From Taibaiella koreensis (lineage in GTDB: Bacteria > Bacteroidota > Bacteroidia > Chitinophagales > Chitinophagaceae): a stretch of 64,000 nucleotides of DNA. This document shows positions 15,944-25,537 of this stretch, one piece after another. Every line of letters begins with the position of its first letter. Position 1 is the first letter of the stretch. The stretch is from contig NZ_QVNU01000005.1 of NCBI RefSeq assembly GCF_003545715.1, forward strand, positions 417,711 through 481,710, in the 5' to 3' direction. Both the position numbers and the translations under genes were made by a program. The notes beneath the pieces are model-generated. The model made no database searches, was not told the DNA's origin, and saw only the letters and a program-made list of their open reading frames with translations.

Positions 15944-18900
15944 ATGGGTTATTGTTTTACGAAAAGGATAAACAAGGCAGGATCAGGCATTCATGCGGCT
16001 GTAACTTTTGTTCTGGGCTTGTTGCTTTTATGCGCCGGCCCCGGAGGTGCTTTTGCCAAATCGGTACTGTACGACGGGCGGGACGGGCTTAACGGCAACG
16101 ATATTAATGTAGTGGAAAAAGACAGCCGCGGCCTTATGTGGATAGGCACACACAATGGCCTGAATATTTATGACGGCTATACCTTCACCCGGGTTACCGG
16201 TCCTCTCGCCAACAGGCATATTTCCAGCCTGGCCTTGTATGAAGCCCGGCAACAGATGCTTGTGGGCACCGATGCCGGTCTCTTTGCCGTCGACCTCGCC
16301 ACATTGACCACTTCGGCGGTGCTGGCCGCTGTGCCCGCCGACCGGGAATGGGCGATAAGCCGTGCCCACCATATTTTTGTCGATCCCGGCACCAGCACCG
16401 CTTACATATCTTTCGGGCAAGGCTATATAGCCCGGATCGATGCACAGAACCGGCTGCGGCTCCTGTGCCGGATGGCAGACACCGGCCGCGCCGTGGGGCA
16501 GATCATCGCCATGGATGGCCACCTGCTGGTCAACAACGGCTGGCTCTACCGGATCGACCCTGGCAACGGGAGCATGAAGATGCTGACCGAGGCGAATGCA
16601 GGAGGACCTTTTACCTACCTGGCCAGGTCCGGCAATACCCTGCTGCTAAACAACAGCTCAGGTAAGCTGTCGCTGCTGGATGGCCACAGCCTCAAAAGTG
16701 CTTTCCCGCCGGAGTTGAAAAAGAAGATCGATGCGCTGCCCTATGGCATTCTACAAGCCGTGCTGCGGGATAAAAGGCTCTACTTGCTTTGCAATAACTA
16801 TACTTTTTTTGTGATCGACCTGCAGAGCGGTAAGGTCATTGAATTTTCCAAAAAATACCCCGACATTTTCGAAGGCAAAAATTACCATTCTCTTTTTGTA
16901 GACGAGCACGATATCATCTGGATCGCAACCAACAAGGGGTTGATCAAAGCAGAAGACAGGGCCGAACGCTTTAACAAAGGACTATACAGCTTCCCCGACC
17001 GTGTGAGCACCCGCAAGATCATTGAAGATGATAACGGCGACCTCTATGTATCGTCTTACAACGGCCTCTGGCACTACTCCAGCCAAACCAGGGACTGGCA
17101 TGCCTATATGCGTAATAGCGACGCCGTAATCCAGAGCAATCCCAGGGCTTATGCCGGCCCGGTAACGCCCCATACCCTGCTGCCGGAAACGGAGAGCAAT
17201 TATATTTACCTGGGCTTTGACGCAGAGCAGCTGCTGCGCTTCAACAAGCGGAAAAAGATATTTGAAACGCTCGACTACATGGTCAATCTTAAGAAGGACC
17301 CGATCGGCGGTATCTACGCTATTGTACAGGACAACAAGGGCCGGCTGTGGCTGGGCTGCGGCAATGGCCTGGCTACTTACGATCCGGTGGCCAATACAAT
17401 GCTGCTGCATCGCAACGATGGCTTCGATGTGGGCAACAGGGTCCGCTACATTGCTGCCAGCGACAATGAAGACCTGTTTTACGTAGGCACCGTTGCCGGC
17501 TTGTTTATTGTAGACCCTTTACGCGGTATCCTGCACCAGCTGAATACCCGGACAAAACCGGCTCTGAGCAACAACGATCTTCTCTTTGTTCAGCGCGACA
17601 AGCAAGGCTATATCTGGCTGGGTACCAACGGTGGCGGCATCAATGTGGTATCGCCCGACCTGAAATCGGTACGGTTTATCCGCCGGCAGGACGGGCTCAG
17701 CAATGAGGTGGTATATGCCATAATACCGCAGCAAAAGGACAGCAATATTCTTTGGATCAGCACGTTTAACGGCCTCGACCGCTATCGTAAGGACCGGCGT
17801 TCCTTCTCCAACTATTTTGAAGAAGACGGGCTCAGCTCCAATGAGTTCAACCAGAATTCCTTTCTTACCACCGCCAGCGGCGAAATGTATTTCGGCAGCA
17901 TCAATGGCATCACTTCTTTCGACCCGGCGGAGTTCAGTGAGCCCGAACCCTTTAAGGTATTTGTATCCGGCATTTCGGGCTGGAACGACAGGACACAGAG
18001 TATTCAGCTCATGCGCAACAAGGCAGCCACAGATAATACCATCGTAAAAAAACCTTCGGACCTGTTGCTGGAACTTCACTTTGGTTGCACCGATTACAGC
18101 GATCCGCTACGCAATACTTACAGCTACCGCATCAGGGAAGTTTCCGACAAGTGGGTCACGCTCGACGACCGCCATACCCTCAACCTGGGCGGCATTCCCT
18201 ACGGCAGCTATACCATCGATGTGAAGGCGATCAACCCAAGAGGCGTCTCTTCGGCAAATGTGCTGACCTTCCTGGTAAAAGTTATCCAGCCTTTTTACAG
18301 GACCTGGTGGTTCTTTGCTCTGCTGCTGCTGGGCCTCGCGGTGATTTTCTATACGGCCTACCAGATCAAATACCAGGGCTTTAAGAATATCCTGCACCTT
18401 CGCATGAAGATCGCCAGCAACCTGCACGACGAGGTGGGCAGCCTGCTCACGCGGATCACCATGTTTTCCGACAACCTGCGTTATAGCCGCAATACCGAAG
18501 AGCAACGTAATGCCAAGCTGGAAAAGATCGCCGAGCTTAGCCGCAATGCCGTAGCTTCAATGAGCGATGTGCTGTGGACCATAGATTCGCGCAATGATTT
18601 TGCCGGCAACCTGCTCGATCGTATGCGCGAACATGCCGAAGAAATGCTCTTTCCTTTGGGAATAGATGTTAACTTTGTATTATCCGGGACCGATCTGAAC
18701 CAGCCGATATCTTCGGATACCCGCGGCGAGATCTACCTTATCTTTAAGGAGGCGGTCAACAATATCGCCAAGCACAGCAAGGCTAGCCGTGTGGATATTG
18801 CTTACCAGATCACCGACCGGCACTTCAGGCTAAAGATCACCAATAACAAAGCCGGGGAGCTGAGCAACGAACAATCGACCGGCCAGGGGCTGAGCAATAT

Positions 18901-18982
18901 GCGCATGCGTGCGACCAGGGTAGGCGCCCGGCTGACCGTACATTCGGGAGACGATCAATTTACCATCGAGGTGAGCAATTGA
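15944..18982 (+). CDS. two-component regulator propeller histidine kinase (NarL/LuxR-partner type)
   Basis: A sensor kinase of 1012 residues. After a signal peptide come repeated propeller blades (DSRGLMWIGTHNGLNIYDG, DKQGYIWLGTNGGGINV and others) forming a large periplasmic sensor, a Y_Y_Y domain, one membrane span (about WWFFALLLLGLAVIFYTAY), and a HisKA_3 dimerisation domain with phospho-acceptor His828 in NLHDEVGSLL, followed by a HATPase_c domain (EAVNNIAKHSKASRV). Unlike hybrid sensors of polysaccharide loci it has no receiver or AraC domain; the partner is the LuxR-type regulator 22 bp downstream. ATG 15944 is preferred to the TTG at 15902, which overlaps the promoter. The ligand is unknown. 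Confidence 0.9.
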   Translation: MGYCFTKRINKAGSGIHAAVTFVLGLLLLCAGPGGAFAKSVLYDGRDGLNGNDINVVEKDSRGLMWIGTHNGLNIYDGYTFTRVTGPLANRHISSLALYEARQQMLVGTDAGLFAVDLATLTTSAVLAAVPADREWAISRAHHIFVDPGTSTAYISFGQGYIARIDAQNRLRLLCRMADTGRAVGQIIAMDGHLLVNNGWLYRIDPGNGSMKMLTEANAGGPFTYLARSGNTLLLNNSSGKLSLLDGHSLKSAFPPELKKKIDALPYGILQAVLRDKRLYLLCNNYTFFVIDLQSGKVIEFSKKYPDIFEGKNYHSLFVDEHDIIWIATNKGLIKAEDRAERFNKGLYSFPDRVSTRKIIEDDNGDLYVSSYNGLWHYSSQTRDWHAYMRNSDAVIQSNPRAYAGPVTPHTLLPETESNYIYLGFDAEQLLRFNKRKKIFETLDYMVNLKKDPIGGIYAIVQDNKGRLWLGCGNGLATYDPVANTMLLHRNDGFDVGNRVRYIAASDNEDLFYVGTVAGLFIVDPLRGILHQLNTRTKPALSNNDLLFVQRDKQGYIWLGTNGGGINVVSPDLKSVRFIRRQDGLSNEVVYAIIPQQKDSNILWISTFNGLDRYRKDRRSFSNYFEEDGLSSNEFNQNSFLTTASGEMYFGSINGITSFDPAEFSEPEPFKVFVSGISGWNDRTQSIQLMRNKAATDNTIVKKPSDLLLELHFGCTDYSDPLRNTYSYRIREVSDKWVTLDDRHTLNLGGIPYGSYTIDVKAINPRGVSSANVLTFLVKVIQPFYRTWWFFALLLLGLAVIFYTAYQIKYQGFKNILHLRMKIASNLHDEVGSLLTRITMFSDNLRYSRNTEEQRNAKLEKIAELSRNAVASMSDVLWTIDSRNDFAGNLLDRMREHAEEMLFPLGIDVNFVLSGTDLNQPISSDTRGEIYLIFKEAVNNIAKHSKASRVDIAYQITDRHFRLKITNNKAGELSNEQSTGQGLSNMRMRATRVGARLTVHSGDDQFTIEVSN

Positions 18983-19004
18983 CCAAGGCATAAATTAAAG
19001 AACC

Positions 19005-19646
19005 ATGAACAGCAGCAAGAAACTGAATATCGCGATCATCGAAGATGTGGAAGACATCAGGCTTAACCTGAAAGAATACCTGGAAGGAATGGAGGATGTG
19101 GAAGCCGTGCTGGCAGTAGATAGCATGGAAGCCTTCTTTGCCCAGGGCAATATCAAGCAGCCACCCGATGTGGTATTAAACGATATAGGCCTGCCGGGCA
19201 TGAACGGCATCGAAGGCATCAAAATGATACGCACCCTGTTTCCCGACACCGATATCATTATGCTTACGGTATTCAGCGACAGCGACAAGATATTCCAGTC
19301 GATATGTGCCGGCGCCACCGGCTATGCGCTCAAAGGCACGCCCATGCCCGAGATTTATAAAGCCATACTGGAAATCAAAGCAGGAGGCAGCTACATGTCG
19401 CCGTCTATCGCGCGCAAGGTGATGAACTACTTTATTCCCGAGAAGAAATATAAGACCGAAGGATTGACCCCTAAGGAAAAGCAGATCGTGGAAGCCCTCA
19501 CCGAGGGGCTCAGCTATAAGCTGATTGCCGATAAGCTAAGCATGTCGATGGATACCGTCCGGTTCCATATCAAGAATATCTATCGTAAGCTGCATGTGAA
19601 TAGCAAAGCCGAGGTCATCAGCAAGGCATACAGGGGGGAAATATAG
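19005..19646 (+). CDS. LuxR/NarL-family response regulator
   Basis: A 213-residue regulator with a receiver domain (acidic Glu13/Asp14, phospho-acceptor Asp60 in VVLNDIGLPGMNG, Thr88 and Lys110) and a C-terminal LuxR HTH at about 150-210 (LTPKEKQIVEALTEGLSYKLIADKL). It follows the kinase by 22 bp and is its likely partner. The gene ends directly against the stop codon of rimM on the other strand (19646/19647), with no intergenic base. No target operator could be recognised. Confidence 0.93.
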   Translation: MNSSKKLNIAIIEDVEDIRLNLKEYLEGMEDVEAVLAVDSMEAFFAQGNIKQPPDVVLNDIGLPGMNGIEGIKMIRTLFPDTDIIMLTVFSDSDKIFQSICAGATGYALKGTPMPEIYKAILEIKAGGSYMSPSIARKVMNYFIPEKKYKTEGLTPKEKQIVEALTEGLSYKLIADKLSMSMDTVRFHIKNIYRKLHVNSKAEVISKAYRGEI

Positions 19647-20162
19647 CTACAGGTATACTTCCAGCAGGCCGTCGGGCAGGTCAACCTGCACGAGCTTACG
19701 GGCAACATCGATGCCTACTATCGTGGCATCGACCAGCGGTATCATTACTTCCCGCCCCTTATATTGTACCGTAGCCAGTACCTGTCCGGGCGTTTCAAAC
19801 AGGTCGTCGATAATGCCCAGCTCCCCCACTTTGCGATCTGCGATGCGAAAGCCGATCATATTGGCAGATACTGCCTTGGGCTTTAATTTATTGAAAACAC
19901 TGTCCTCCAGGTATACCTGCTTCCCGCTCAATGAACGGGCCAGCTCGACAGAGTCCACTTCATCCAGCTTCAGCAATACTTCATCGGGACCCGTCACTTT
20001 ACGTTCCTCAATAAAATACGGAATGTAGCTTTCCCGGCGCAGCTCGATAAAAATATGTGGCAGCTTATTCCATATCTGCTTGTCGTCGAGCTGGTGGTGC
20101 AGCACTACCCTGCCGTCAAGGCCATGGGTACCTGTTATTTTTCCTATGGAACTGTAACTCAT
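19647..20162 (-). CDS. rimM: ribosome maturation factor RimM
   Basis: A 171-residue protein with the RimM N-terminal domain (IGKITGTHGLDGRV) and the C-terminal PRC barrel (GELGIIDDLFETPGQVL, ending VDLPDGLLEVYL). It binds ribosomal protein S19 and assists maturation of the 30S head. In many bacteria rimM lies in an rpsP-rimM-trmD-rplS operon; here it stands alone, convergent with the response regulator and divergent from the penicillin-binding protein. Confidence 0.93.
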   Translation of the reverse strand: MSYSSIGKITGTHGLDGRVVLHHQLDDKQIWNKLPHIFIELRRESYIPYFIEERKVTGPDEVLLKLDEVDSVELARSLSGKQVYLEDSVFNKLKPKAVSANMIGFRIADRKVGELGIIDDLFETPGQVLATVQYKGREVMIPLVDATIVGIDVARKLVQVDLPDGLLEVYL

Positions 20163-20337
20163 GAAGTCCGGTATTGTTTTCCACCGGCAAAGATACTCCG
20201 CGTTATTTGTTAAAACTTCAGCCCGGCTTTGTGCAGAAAGCCATTTTCCTTGTCATAATGGCTAAAAATTCCTTTTTTTACACCTGGAAAGCAGGCCTTT
20301 GCTGCAACGGCCGGTTTCTTTCCCGTTATTATTTATT

Positions 20338-22611
20338 ATGTCGAGGTCTGTTAAAATTATCTGGCGAATCTTCTTTGCAGGATTGGCCGCATTCATTCTC
20401 CTGATCACCGCTATAAGCCTGGGCTGGCTGGGATATATGCCTTCCATGAAGGAGTTGGAAAATCCCGAAAGCGCGGTTGCTTCCGAAGTATATGCTGCCG
20501 ATGGCAGCCTTCTGGGAAAATATTACATCAAGAACCGTTCCAACTCCAAGTATTCCGAGATATCGCCCAATGTATTCAACGCCCTCATTGCCACGGAAGA
20601 TGAGCGCTTTGCCGATCACTCCGGCATCGACGGCGTAGCAGTAATGCGCGCCGTGGTATTTATGGGCAGCAAAGGTGGCGGCAGCACGATCACACAGCAG
20701 CTGGCGCTCAACTTGTTCAACGACAACCGGGCATCCAATAAGCTGGTACGCGTGGTGCAAAAGCTGAAAGAATGGGTGGTGGCGGTAAAGCTGGAAAAAA
20801 ACCTGACCAAGAATGAGATCATCACTTTGTACCTGAATACGGTGCCCTTCGGCGACAATACTTATGGTATTAAGAATGCGGCGCTTACCTTCTTCAGCAA
20901 AACGCCGGACAAGCTCAGCATCGAAGAAGCGGCCGTACTGATAGGTATGCTCAAAGGCAACACCATTTACAATCCCCGCCGGAACCCAGAAAAGGCACTG
21001 GCCCGCAGGAATACGGTGATCGATCAGATGGAAAAATATGGTTACGTCAACTCCGCAACAGCGTCGGAAGCCAAGCAAACACCGCTGAAGCTTACTTACC
21101 AGCGCCTCGACAACCATGAAGGCCCGGCGCCTTACTTCCGCCAGGTAGTAGAACAGGAAGTAAAAAAATGGTGTAAGGTACATAAAAAGGATAATGGCGA
21201 TAACTATGATGTGTATAAAGACGGGCTTCGTATTTATACTTCGATCGACCCGCGCATGCAACGCTACGCCGAAGAAGCCGTGGCCCAGCACATGAAAGAT
21301 CTTCAAAGCGCCTTTGCCGCCCAACCGCAGATCAAGAACGGCACCATATGGCAAAAGGGCAAACCAAAAGAAGCCTTGAAGAGTCTGGTGCAGCGCTCCG
21401 ACCGCTACCTGGCGCTCAAAGAAGATGGCATGAGCGAATCGGATATTATGAAAGAGTTCAATAAGCCGGTACACATGCGGGTGTTCACCTGGGAAACCAA
21501 GGATCACATGAAGGATACCACCCTTTCGCCCCTGGACTCGATCAAATATATGAGAGCCTTTCTTTCGGCCGGCTTTATGGCCATGGATCCCTATACCGGC
21601 GAAGTAAAGGCCTGGGTAGGCGGTATAGACCACGAGTATTTTCAGTACGACCACGTGAATATTGGCACCAAACGACAGGTAGGCTCTACGATCAAGCCGC
21701 TGCTCTATACCCTTGCCGTCGACAATGGCTACTCTCCCTGCAGCTCCGTAAGCACAGCGCCGCAGGTATTTGCCGGCCAGTCGAAACCCTATAATGCCGG
21801 TGGCGCCAAGTATGGCAATATGTCGATGAAATCGGCCTTGGCGCTTTCAGTCAACAACGCCTCATTGTACCTGCTCAACCAGGTAACCATCAACTCATTT
21901 ATCGATTTTGCGCACAAATGCGGCATCAGCAGCAATATCGAACAGGTACCTTCCATTGCCCTGGGTGTTTCGGACATATCGCTGTACGAAATGCTGTGGT
22001 CCTATACCATGTTCCCCAACCGCGGTATCAATACCCAACCCATTTTTATTACCAAAATAGAGGATAAGAACGGTAACCCCCTGGAAAGCTTTATCCCGGT
22101 GCAAAGAGAGATCATTAATGCACAGACCGCTTACAAAATGGTGCTGATGATGAAAGGCGTTACCGAGATCGGTACAGCTAAAAGGCTTCGCTACCGCTAC
22201 GGCCTCAGCGGCGAGATGGCTGGAAAGACTGGTACGACCAATAACCAGGCCGATGCCTGGTTTATCGGCTATACCCCGCAGTTGCTGGCCGGCGCCTGGG
22301 TAGGCTGCGACGACCGCTTCCTGCGTTTTAGCAGTACGGGGCAAGGCCAAGGCGCTGCCGCCGCGCTACCGATATGGGCCTACTTTTTCAAAAAGGTACT
22401 TGCCGATAATAAAACCGGCATCAACAGCAAAGAGAAGTTTGTGGAACCCGCCGACTTCAATAATTGCGGCGACCTGGGCGCAACGGGAGGACAGTATTAC
22501 GACGGCGGACAGACAGGCGGCGTTGATAGCGCCGGTAACCCGATCAACCCTGGCGTCAACGATACATCGGAGCCGGTAGAGGAAATACCGGCCACCGAAT
22601 GGGATAAATAA
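20338..22611 (+). CDS. class A penicillin-binding protein (PBP1a type)
   Basis: A 757-residue bifunctional peptidoglycan synthase. The start at 20338 (MSRSVKIIW) places one membrane anchor at about residues 8-30. The GT51 glycosyltransferase domain shows the catalytic Glu87 in EDERFADHSGID and GGGSTITQQLALNLF; the transpeptidase domain has SxxK at Ser450-Lys453 (STIK), SVNN, and KTGTTN at 630-635. The low-complexity tail rich in Gly, Asn and Pro is typical. An in-frame ATG at 20299 would add 13 unconserved residues. It polymerises and cross-links glycan at the outer face of the inner membrane. Confidence 0.93.
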   Translation: MSRSVKIIWRIFFAGLAAFILLITAISLGWLGYMPSMKELENPESAVASEVYAADGSLLGKYYIKNRSNSKYSEISPNVFNALIATEDERFADHSGIDGVAVMRAVVFMGSKGGGSTITQQLALNLFNDNRASNKLVRVVQKLKEWVVAVKLEKNLTKNEIITLYLNTVPFGDNTYGIKNAALTFFSKTPDKLSIEEAAVLIGMLKGNTIYNPRRNPEKALARRNTVIDQMEKYGYVNSATASEAKQTPLKLTYQRLDNHEGPAPYFRQVVEQEVKKWCKVHKKDNGDNYDVYKDGLRIYTSIDPRMQRYAEEAVAQHMKDLQSAFAAQPQIKNGTIWQKGKPKEALKSLVQRSDRYLALKEDGMSESDIMKEFNKPVHMRVFTWETKDHMKDTTLSPLDSIKYMRAFLSAGFMAMDPYTGEVKAWVGGIDHEYFQYDHVNIGTKRQVGSTIKPLLYTLAVDNGYSPCSSVSTAPQVFAGQSKPYNAGGAKYGNMSMKSALALSVNNASLYLLNQVTINSFIDFAHKCGISSNIEQVPSIALGVSDISLYEMLWSYTMFPNRGINTQPIFITKIEDKNGNPLESFIPVQREIINAQTAYKMVLMMKGVTEIGTAKRLRYRYGLSGEMAGKTGTTNNQADAWFIGYTPQLLAGAWVGCDDRFLRFSSTGQGQGAAAALPIWAYFFKKVLADNKTGINSKEKFVEPADFNNCGDLGATGGQYYDGGQTGGVDSAGNPINPGVNDTSEPVEEIPATEWDK

Positions 22612-22633
22612 GCTTTATATCCTTACCGATAGC

Positions 22634-22669
22634 AGAGCGCTGTTGCCTTGTGGCAGCAGCGCTCTTTTT
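22634..22669 (+). terminator. terminator after the penicillin-binding protein
   Basis: A 14-bp stem (22634-22647 with 22652-22665, one G-T pair) followed by TTTTT. The rest of 22612-22977, up to the next gene, shows no ORF with coding character. Confidence 0.8.
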
Positions 22670-22977
22670 CTACAGCTGCATACCCGTAACGATCATTGGC
22701 CCTGATACAGGAAAGGCCCAAAAAGAAACGAGCCTTGATATACATTCCGATGCACATTAAGCACCCACAAAATCGCTGAAAATGTTATTCAGGGCCCGGT
22801 ACAACAAATAATCTGTACCTTGCAACAACATAACGTATATAACAAATACGATGCCGCCACCGCCCGATTCTCCCGGTATTCCTGCCTGCCTGCATAACCG
22901 GTGCGTGATGGACGGCAATGATATGCGAATACAAACGGCCATGCGTTCCGGCGCCATTTAAACCTTCATTTGATATC

Positions 22978-24966
22978 ATGTCTGCCAGATCAATTATCCT
23001 CGCGCTGCTGCTATGGAGCTACACGACTGCTCAGGCGCAGTACTACCTGTATGCGCCACATTACGCCGACAGCATGCAGCAATTGCTGGACCAGCCTGCC
23101 AGCGATAGCTTCAAGGCACGTATCGCGCTTCAGCTGGCCACCTTCTGGATACCCAAGGATACCTTAAAGACCAAAGCCTATATCGCGCAGGGGCGGAAAC
23201 TGGGCATCGCCAGCCCTTTCCTGACCCAGGTAGCCAATGCAACGGAAGCCTATTACTTGTTTGCGACCGGCGCATCGGAACAAAGCGAGGCCTTATACGA
23301 AAAAGTAGAGAAAGGACTGGCCGGGTCGCCGTTTAAGGAAGCGTTCAGTGTTCGTTCCTTTGCCTGGAGCTGCAGGGCAGTGTTACGGCAAAAGGCCGAC
23401 GATGACGAAGGCTATGTAAGACTAATGCTTACCAAAGCAATTCCACTGGCCGAGCAGGCCGGCGATTCGGCGTCGCTTGCCACCCACTATGTGGGCGTTG
23501 GCGTAGCCTTTATGAACCTTGACCAGAACGAAAAGGCAGAGACTTATTTTGACAAAGCCATACCCATGCTGCTCCGCCTGGGAGCGGAAAGCCGTTTGAT
23601 CGCAGCCTATAAGCGCGTCGGCGAAAACTATGTGCTGCTCAAAAAATGGGATAAGGTAAAGGAAACGCTGAGTGCGATCAAAGCCATTCTGTTTAAATAT
23701 CCTGATTCAGATCACTATTCGGGCTATTACATGCTGGAAGGGCTTTATCTTAAAGGGCAACAGCAGTATAAAGAGGCAATACGCAGCTTTGACAAGGCTA
23801 TCGCGAAAGCCAGCGGACCGCAGAAGACCTATTTCATCGACGAGCTGAATTTTTATAAGCTCGATTGCCTGATGGAAACCCGGAATTATGGCAGGGCCCT
23901 GACCGTGTTGACAGCGCTTTCCTCCGATACGCGGAATATGGAGCTGGATCAGAACAGGTTGGAGGTCTATCAAAAATTTGCATTGATCTACGCCGGCCTC
24001 AAAGACTATGCTGCAGCCTACCACTACCAGATGCTGTATGGCGGCTTGAACGACAGCCTGAATGCCAGTAAATTCAAAGACAATATCAACCTAATAGAAG
24101 CCCGCTATAATGCCGCCAGATCGGAAAAACAGGTGGCCACTTTGAAAGCAGCCAACGCACAAGCCGCACTGAACGCCAGTAAGAATCGTCTGTTTAACAT
24201 TGTTCTGGCCAGCGCCTGTCTCCTCCTGCTGGCGTTCGCCACCTTTTACTATTTCTACTATAAAAGCAACAAGAAACTGCTTGAGCAAGAGGCCGTCAAC
24301 CATCATCAGCAATTAAAGGAAATGGCGCAGCAGCAGCAGCTTACGGTTACCTTATCGATGCTGGAAGGTGAAGAGCGCGAGCGCGAGCGGCTTGCAAGAG
24401 ATTTGCATGATGGCGTAGGCGGCCTGCTTTCCGGGGTAAAGATCAATTTCTCTTCCTGGGCAAATAATAACCTGCCGCCAGCGACGAAAGAACCGTTCAA
24501 CAGGATCATGGGGCAGCTGGACCACTCTGTAGTAGAACTTCGCAGGGTTGCCCGCAACCTGATGCCGCAGTCGCTGCTTGAGTTCGGGCTGGTTACCGGG
24601 CTCAAAGATCTTTGCAATTTTTACGCTAAGGACGGACTAGAGATCGATTTCCAGGCCTTGGATATTGATCCGGGTATCGATAGGTTGAAGCAGCTGCACA
24701 TCTATCGTATCATCCAGGAATTGTTGTCCAATATCGTTAAGCATGCGCGGGCCAGCCATATTCTGCTTCAATGCAGTCAAAACGGGGAGCGGTTCCTGAT
24801 CACCGTAGAGGACAACGGGATCGGCTTCGACCCGGAGCATCAGCCGGGCAAAGGCGCCGGGATAAAAAATATCCGGAACAGGGTAGATTACCTTGAAGGA
24901 AGGCTGGACATCCGGTCTGGCCCCGGCGACGGCACTACTGTAGACATTGAGCTGAAGGTAGCATGA
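22978..24966 (+). CDS. TPR-containing sensor histidine kinase
   Basis: A 662-residue kinase starting at ATG 22978, where a signal peptide begins (SIILALLLWSYTTAQAQ). The periplasmic part is built of tetratricopeptide-like helical repeats (for example NLDQNEKAETYFDKAIPML and QQQYKEAIRSFDKAI). A membrane span at about 405-425 (LFNIVLASACLLLLAFATFYY) is followed by a coiled coil, HisKA_3 with His477 in ARDLHDGVGG, and HATPase_c with the N box and DNGIGFD. No response regulator lies next to it, so it is an orphan kinase of the LuxR-partner class. The downstream DNA is a tandem heptamer array that begins seven bases after the stop. Confidence 0.9.
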   Translation: MSARSIILALLLWSYTTAQAQYYLYAPHYADSMQQLLDQPASDSFKARIALQLATFWIPKDTLKTKAYIAQGRKLGIASPFLTQVANATEAYYLFATGASEQSEALYEKVEKGLAGSPFKEAFSVRSFAWSCRAVLRQKADDDEGYVRLMLTKAIPLAEQAGDSASLATHYVGVGVAFMNLDQNEKAETYFDKAIPMLLRLGAESRLIAAYKRVGENYVLLKKWDKVKETLSAIKAILFKYPDSDHYSGYYMLEGLYLKGQQQYKEAIRSFDKAIAKASGPQKTYFIDELNFYKLDCLMETRNYGRALTVLTALSSDTRNMELDQNRLEVYQKFALIYAGLKDYAAAYHYQMLYGGLNDSLNASKFKDNINLIEARYNAARSEKQVATLKAANAQAALNASKNRLFNIVLASACLLLLAFATFYYFYYKSNKKLLEQEAVNHHQQLKEMAQQQQLTVTLSMLEGEERERERLARDLHDGVGGLLSGVKINFSSWANNNLPPATKEPFNRIMGQLDHSVVELRRVARNLMPQSLLEFGLVTGLKDLCNFYAKDGLEIDFQALDIDPGIDRLKQLHIYRIIQELLSNIVKHARASHILLQCSQNGERFLITVEDNGIGFDPEHQPGKGAGIKNIRNRVDYLEGRLDIRSGPGDGTTVDIELKVA

Positions 24967-24972
24967 TGCATT

Positions 24973-25096
24973 GGTATCAGGTATCAGGTATCAGGTATCA
25001 GGTATCAGGTATCAGGTATCAGGTATCAGGTATCAGGTATCAGGTATCAGGTATCAGGTATCAGGTATCAGGTATCAGGTATCAGGTATCAGGTAT
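24973..25096. repeat. perfect heptamer tandem array (GGTATCA)
   Basis: About 17.7 uninterrupted copies of GGTATCA, with no spacer and no mismatch seen. It lies directly behind the TPR kinase. Perfect repetition means either recent expansion or continuing slippage, so copy number probably varies between isolates. Confidence 0.97.
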
Positions 25097-25100
25097 TTGA

Positions 25101-25143
25101 ACTTTGATTTTTGATTTTTGATTTTTGATTTTTGATTTTTTTT
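25101..25143. repeat. second heptamer array (TTGATTT)
   Basis: Five to six tandem copies of TTGATTT end in a run of T. It is of the same period as the GGTATCA array that precedes it by five bases. Confidence 0.85.
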
Positions 25144-25537
25144 GCCAACTGCCCATTGCCAACTATTTACTTGCATACTGAAACTTGGTGGTTGAAAAGA
25201 ATTTCCCCCATTGATTGTCGACTGCAGAGAGCAGGATTTCCTCCCTTCGAGAGCTGAATTCAAAAAATAACATCTCTTTTAGAGTGCAATAGCAGGACGA
25301 GCTCCGGGCAAAAACCTGGCTATCTAGGTTTCTCACGGCAAACAGTAATTACAAAAATTTACAATACAGCTAATAGAATATAATTCTATTTACTAACTCA
25401 TAATTACCATACATACGATCTGGCAGGAGGACAGTATATACTCTTTTAAATTGCGTAACTTTAGTCGAAGGAATTCGTGCATCATGCCCCCGGGGCAAGA
25501 AGTCACGCAATCTTAAACCAAACCAACCTTTACCGTA
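25144..25537. other. gene-free stretch
   Basis: The first 25 bp (25144-25168) are the reverse complement of the GGCAATGGGCAGTTGGC-type repeats seen at 46820-47096. The rest has no reading frame of coding quality and no RNA gene that I can recognise. The last 100 bp, containing TAACTTTA at about 25456, probably carry the promoter of the gene at 25538. Confidence 0.6.

Noticed and set aside
20329..21654. A 441-codon minus-strand frame over the penicillin-binding protein.
   Set aside because: The opposite frame has GT51 and transpeptidase motifs; this one has none and is a codon-bias artefact.
24973..25096. Possible CRISPR array.
   Set aside because: The repeat is 7 bp in direct contact with no spacers, and no cas gene is present.
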